Assembly (NCBI RefSeq): GCF_014202995.1
Contig: NZ_JACHIA010000007.1
Coordinates: forward strand, 1-64,000
DNA length: 64,000 bases
Origin: Longimicrobium terrae
GTDB lineage: Bacteria > Gemmatimonadota > Gemmatimonadetes > Longimicrobiales > Longimicrobiaceae
Direction: 5' to 3'
Position numbers and translations under genes: made by a program. This document shows positions 60,723 through 64,000 of this stretch, one piece after another. A model generated the notes under the pieces. The model did not search any database and was not told the origin of the DNA. It was given only the letters and a program-made list of their open reading frames with translations. The stretch's first letter is position 1. The number at the start of each line of letters is the position of its first letter.

Positions 60723-60754
60723 CACAGCCCGGACCGCGCGCGGCCCGGGCTGTG
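60723..60754 (-). terminator. Hairpin after the cupin gene
   Basis: A 10-bp stem (CACAGCCCGG/CCGGGCTGTG) extends inward with further GC pairs, 24 bases past the cupin stop on the minus strand. No T tract follows. Confidence 0.5.
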
Positions 60755-60777
60755 GTTTCCGCACGGATGCGGACGCC

Positions 60778-61173
60778 TCAGGCGTTGGCCGTTTCCTCGG
60801 GGCGGTAGTCGTCGCCCACGGCGGAAATGGTGATGAGCAGCGCGCTGTCCTCGCCGGCGCGGATGTCGTGCGCCTCGCCCGGACCAAAGAACAGCACCTG
60901 GCCGCTGTCCAGCGTGTACTCCTGCCCGCCGGCCCGGAAGCGCAGCGACCCGTGCAGCACCTGCAGCGTCATGGGGCTGTCGGCGTGGTGCATGCCGATG
61001 TCGCTGTCCTTGCTCATGACGGTGAGCGTCAGGCGAAAGCGGCCGCTCTTGGCCAGCGTACGCCCGGCCCGCCCGCTGCGGCGGTAGGGCTCCTCGGCGC
61101 GCAGCGCGGCGATCTGCTCGTCGAGGTCAAAGGCCAGCACGGGTCCCGCGAGGGGGCGGTTGATGGAGGACAT
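60778..61173 (-). CDS. Cupin-domain protein
   Basis: The 131-residue protein starts MSSINRPLAGPVLAFDLDEQ. The double-stranded beta-helix motifs are MHHADSPMTLQVLHGSLRF (metal ligands HH) and DSGQVLFFGPGEAHDIRAG. Single-domain cupins of this size are metal-binding sensors or small enzymes; the ligand is unknown. ATG 61173 is preceded by GGAGCCGGAC. Confidence 0.88.
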   Translation of the reverse strand: MSSINRPLAGPVLAFDLDEQIAALRAEEPYRRSGRAGRTLAKSGRFRLTLTVMSKDSDIGMHHADSPMTLQVLHGSLRFRAGGQEYTLDSGQVLFFGPGEAHDIRAGEDSALLITISAVGDDYRPEETANA

Positions 61174-61264
61174 GTCCGGCTCCGGTCCTGGTTCGGTGTT
61201 CGGGGTCTGATCCCGCAGCGTGCAATCAGTCCGCGTCCGCTCGCAAGGACGGGACCGCATCCGC

Positions 61265-63547
61265 TCAGAAATACGCCACGAACCCCGTGTACCACTTTCC
61301 CGTCCCGCCGTCGCCCGGCCACACGTACTCCACCGACACCGCGTCCTCGAACAGGCTGAGCCCCGCGCCGTAGGACGAGCGCACCCCGTCCGTTTCCCGC
61401 GCGCCCAGCCGCTCCAGCGCGCGGGCCGAGCGGTCGTTCACCCCCGACCACCCCGCATCCCCCGACACCACGAGGGCCGGCCGCAGCGGCGGCACCAGAA
61501 ACCCGCCCACCCGCAGCAGCGGCTCGCTGGTGTACGGCGGCAGGTTGAAGAGGAGCCGCGCGCGCCCCAGCGCCGCGCTCGTCCCGCCGAACTCGTTGCG
61601 CTCGTACCCCCGCAGCCCCTCGATCCCGCCGAAGCGGTACAGGAACTGGGCGGGCACCGTGCCCAGCACCGTTCCTGCGTCCACACGCCCGATCACCGTC
61701 AGGTAGCGCGACGGAAAGCGCGCGGACAGCAGCGCGGTGGCGCGGGTGATGGAGAAGTCGGCCAGCCCCTGGTCCGCCGTCACCTGGGCGATGAACCCGC
61801 GGCTGACGCCGAACGCGCCGCTGCCGCGGGCGTAGCGCAGCGTGGCTTCCGCCGCGGCGTGCGTTCCCGGCTGCGCGGCGGCCACCGTGGGAAAGTCGCC
61901 CGCGGTGCCGAAGGCGAAGCTTTCCGTGTTGCGCGTGACGGAATCGTGCCGCTCCACGCGCCCGCCCAGCCGCGCCAGCCAGTTGCCCGACCGCCGCGTG
62001 CCGAACAGTTCCGCGCCCGCCGCGTCGTAGTAGTCGCGCACGTCGTATCCGCCCAGCGCCGCGCTCAGCGTGTACCCCAGCTCGAACTCCACCGGCGGGC
62101 GGAACGAGGTCATGTCGCGCAGCCGGCGGTAGGCGCCCAGCGTGGCGGAGTAGCGGGGGCCCGGCTCGCGCGAGGCCGCGTCCGGATGCCAGCTGGCCAC
62201 CACTTCGCCGCGCGGCGTGCCTTCCGCGAATGCGTAGCCGGCGTGCGCGTACACGTCCCAGTCGCGCCGGTCCGGGTCCGCCGGCTGAATGCGCGCGCCC
62301 AGCCCCACGAACGCGCCCTCCACCCGGTTGTAGCGGAACAGGTGGTCGCTCTGCCGGTAGCGCGGCACGATCTGCACGCCGCGCGTGCTTCCCGGCGGGC
62401 GGACCACGGCGCGCAGGTCGGCGAAGTCGGCGATGTCCGTCACGTCGGTCTCGTCGCCCACCCCGCGCCATCCCGCGAACGCGCCATCCTCCAGCCGCCA
62501 CGCCAGGCGCGACCCGGCACGCTCCGGCGTCCATCCCTGGTTCAGCTGAAAGTCCGACAACATGGTGACCAGGCGGATGGCCGCCGCGCCGCCCAGCAGC
62601 GGCGACGACACCTGGATCTCCCGCCGCTGCCGGTACGGGAGCCAGTAGCGCCCGCCCACCAGCCCGCTTTCCAGCTCGAAGAAGACGCCCGTTTCCGTCA
62701 GCGACAGCACGCTGCCCCGCTCCACGAAGCCGAAGCGCGCCCGGGCGATGGCGGCGCGGTCCACGTCGACGTAGAAGGTGCCCGCCACCAGCCGCAGGTC
62801 GTTCGCTTCCTCCAGCTTTCCCGGCCGCGGGCGCACGGTGACGGGAACCAGGGAGAGCCGGCCCTCGCGCGTGGTCACGCGCACCGTGTCGCCCGCCGTG
62901 TAGCGGTAGAAGTCGATTCCCCGGTACGAGAAGGGATGGACCGCGCGCGCCACCCGCGACCGGTTGGCCGGCGTGGCCGCGAGGGAAAAGATGTCGATGG
63001 TGTTGCCGTACAGGTGCGGCACGATCCACGGCGCCTCCAGCATGGAGCCCACCGTATACGGCGTGGGCGCCAGCAGACGGATGCGGTGCCCTTGGATGGT
63101 CTGCTCCACCGCGCCGGTGCGTGCCCACCTCACCTCTCCCGCCAGCTCGTCGACGGTGACGGGGATCTCACCCCCCTGCGCCGTGTCGGAGCGGATGGAG
63201 AGGTAGATGGCGCTCCGCATGTCCGCCAGGTAGTCGTCCAGCCCGGCGGGAACGGTGCTGCCGGACTGGATCACCCGGTTCACCAGGGCGTGCGTCGCCT
63301 CGGAATCAAAGACGCTGTCCGCCACGGCCACCGTGAGCGTGTCCCCCTCCGGCGCGGGCACCCACGGCCGCGTGTCCGAAGGCGGCGGCACGTTGGCCGG
63401 CACGGCGATGCGCAGGCTGTCGCGCCGCACCGGAGCACGCGTGGTGTCGCGCGGCTGGCCGATGCGGATGGTGTCGCGCTGCGCCGCGCACAGCGCGGGG
63501 GACGCCAGCGCCAGAAGCGCCGCGCCCATGAGGATGCGGATGTTCAT
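61265..63547 (-). CDS. Outer-membrane beta-barrel protein (surface-antigen/DUF5686-like)
   Basis: The 760-residue protein has a signal peptide (LLALASPALCAAQ), an N-terminal periplasmic domain with many Asp/Thr-rich stretches, and a C-terminal barrel of the bacterial-surface-antigen type (YRFGGIEGLRGYERNEFGG, LFNLPPYTSEPLLRVGGFLV, DGVRSSYGAGLSLFEDAVSV) ending in FVAYF. This end pattern is recognised by the Bam machinery. The GLRGY segment is typical of BamA-related barrels. Its exact role in secretion or lipid transfer is unknown. Confidence 0.87.
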   Translation of the reverse strand: MNIRILMGAALLALASPALCAAQRDTIRIGQPRDTTRAPVRRDSLRIAVPANVPPPSDTRPWVPAPEGDTLTVAVADSVFDSEATHALVNRVIQSGSTVPAGLDDYLADMRSAIYLSIRSDTAQGGEIPVTVDELAGEVRWARTGAVEQTIQGHRIRLLAPTPYTVGSMLEAPWIVPHLYGNTIDIFSLAATPANRSRVARAVHPFSYRGIDFYRYTAGDTVRVTTREGRLSLVPVTVRPRPGKLEEANDLRLVAGTFYVDVDRAAIARARFGFVERGSVLSLTETGVFFELESGLVGGRYWLPYRQRREIQVSSPLLGGAAAIRLVTMLSDFQLNQGWTPERAGSRLAWRLEDGAFAGWRGVGDETDVTDIADFADLRAVVRPPGSTRGVQIVPRYRQSDHLFRYNRVEGAFVGLGARIQPADPDRRDWDVYAHAGYAFAEGTPRGEVVASWHPDAASREPGPRYSATLGAYRRLRDMTSFRPPVEFELGYTLSAALGGYDVRDYYDAAGAELFGTRRSGNWLARLGGRVERHDSVTRNTESFAFGTAGDFPTVAAAQPGTHAAAEATLRYARGSGAFGVSRGFIAQVTADQGLADFSITRATALLSARFPSRYLTVIGRVDAGTVLGTVPAQFLYRFGGIEGLRGYERNEFGGTSAALGRARLLFNLPPYTSEPLLRVGGFLVPPLRPALVVSGDAGWSGVNDRSARALERLGARETDGVRSSYGAGLSLFEDAVSVEYVWPGDGGTGKWYTGFVAYF

Positions 63548-63656
63548 TCCTTGCCGATCACGGTCCGGCGCGCCCCCACGGCGCGCTCACGCCCCGGACG
63601 GGGCAAGCGCCGCGCCAGCCTGCACTTGCGCGCGGCGGAGCCCGTCCCGCCCGCCC

Positions 63657-64000
63657 TCACCCCCGCTCCTGGCGCAGCACGCCCACCGCCAGCGCGGGAA
63701 GATTGCTGATGATTCCTGTCACCCCGGCGCGCACCAGTTCGCGGATGCGGTCCGGCTCATCCACCGTCCACACCACCACACCCATCCCGGCGCCGCGCAT
63801 CTCGTCCAGAAAGGCGGACGTGGCGATCCGGTGGTGGGGACACACCCCGTGCACCCCCAGGTCCCGCACCGCCGCGCGCACGTCGTCGTCCCACCACTCG
63901 GTAAGAAAGTAGCGCGCGGCGTGCGGCGCGATCTGCCCGATGCGCGCCAGGATGGCGGGATAGAAGGAAGAAAAGACCGTCCGCTCCAGCCGTCCCGCCG
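63657..64000 (-). CDS. Glycerophosphodiester phosphodiesterase, C-terminal part
   Basis: The last 114 residues are visible; the gene continues past the right edge. The segments VFSSFYPAILARIGQ and WTVDEPDRIRELVRAGVTGI followed by ISNLP match the end of GDPD barrels, which cleave glycerophosphodiesters to glycerol-3-phosphate. The catalytic His residues lie in the missing part. It is on the same strand as the outer-membrane barrel gene, 109 bases upstream of it. Confidence 0.88.
   Translation of the reverse strand, partial: AGRLERTVFSSFYPAILARIGQIAPHAARYFLTEWWDDDVRAAVRDLGVHGVCPHHRIATSAFLDEMRGAGMGVVVWTVDEPDRIRELVRAGVTGIISNLPALAVGVLRQERG

Overview
The window is about 64 kb of GC-rich chromosome (by eye close to 70% G+C) from a free-living, didermic, heterotrophic bacterium. 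Outer-membrane proteins (TonB-dependent receptor, DUF5916 barrel, surface-antigen-like barrel), many predicted lipoproteins, sigma/anti-sigma pairs, CHAT and caspase-like peptidases and pinensin-type peptide precursors together resemble Gemmatimonadota of the Longimicrobium type. That assignment is an inference from gene content; there is no rRNA gene in the window. I saw no tRNA, rRNA or CRISPR array.

Layout. 0-14 kb is mostly housekeeping: ATP-dependent PEP carboxykinase, a TonB-dependent receptor, an NYN-domain nuclease, thymidine kinase, a frameshifted beta-propeller lipoprotein, a flavin-type stress protein, an EamA exporter, a TonB-like protein and uracil-DNA glycosylase. 14-19 kb is a four-gene minus-strand operon: ECF sigma factor, zinc-finger anti-sigma factor, DUF4097 protein, DUF5916 outer-membrane protein. 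19-25 kb holds a MATE exporter and a 957-residue FAD/Fe-S oxidoreductase. At 25.0-26.5 kb a low-GC insertion carries a HEPN-like gene and a nucleotidyltransferase-like gene; each starts just after a copy of the oxidoreductase 3' end, the second copy being a diverged duplicate.

27-41 kb is the unusual accessory region: a small CHAT protein, a SUKH-type immunity protein, four pinensin-type lanthipeptide-like precursors on both strands interleaved with a GH13 amylase lipoprotein, a caspase-like peptidase with an unknown partner, and a sigma/anti-sigma pair converging on a large TPR-CHAT lipoprotein. No lanthipeptide-modifying enzyme is present. The two small peptidases end in the same short tail (GAIRMxG). 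The CHAT/anti-sigma/sigma trio suggests protease-controlled transcription, in analogy to the CRISPR-linked Craspase circuit but without CRISPR.

41-64 kb returns to ordinary content: a tandem pair of lamin-tail lipoproteins, an Rrf2 repressor with two matching palindromic operators beside an SDR gene, prephenate dehydratase, a methyltransferase, a tandem pair of small membrane proteins, a GH-A glycosidase, DUF7674 and TMEM175 proteins, a beta-lactamase-fold hydrolase, an L,D-transpeptidase whose catalytic Cys codon reads Ser, NudC, a HAF-repeat lipoprotein, a cupin, an outer-membrane barrel and the end of a glycerophosphodiesterase.

Dispersed extragenic repeats (at 0.2, 12, 21.5 and 56.2 kb, plus a long inverted repeat at 14.0 kb) fill most of the larger gaps.
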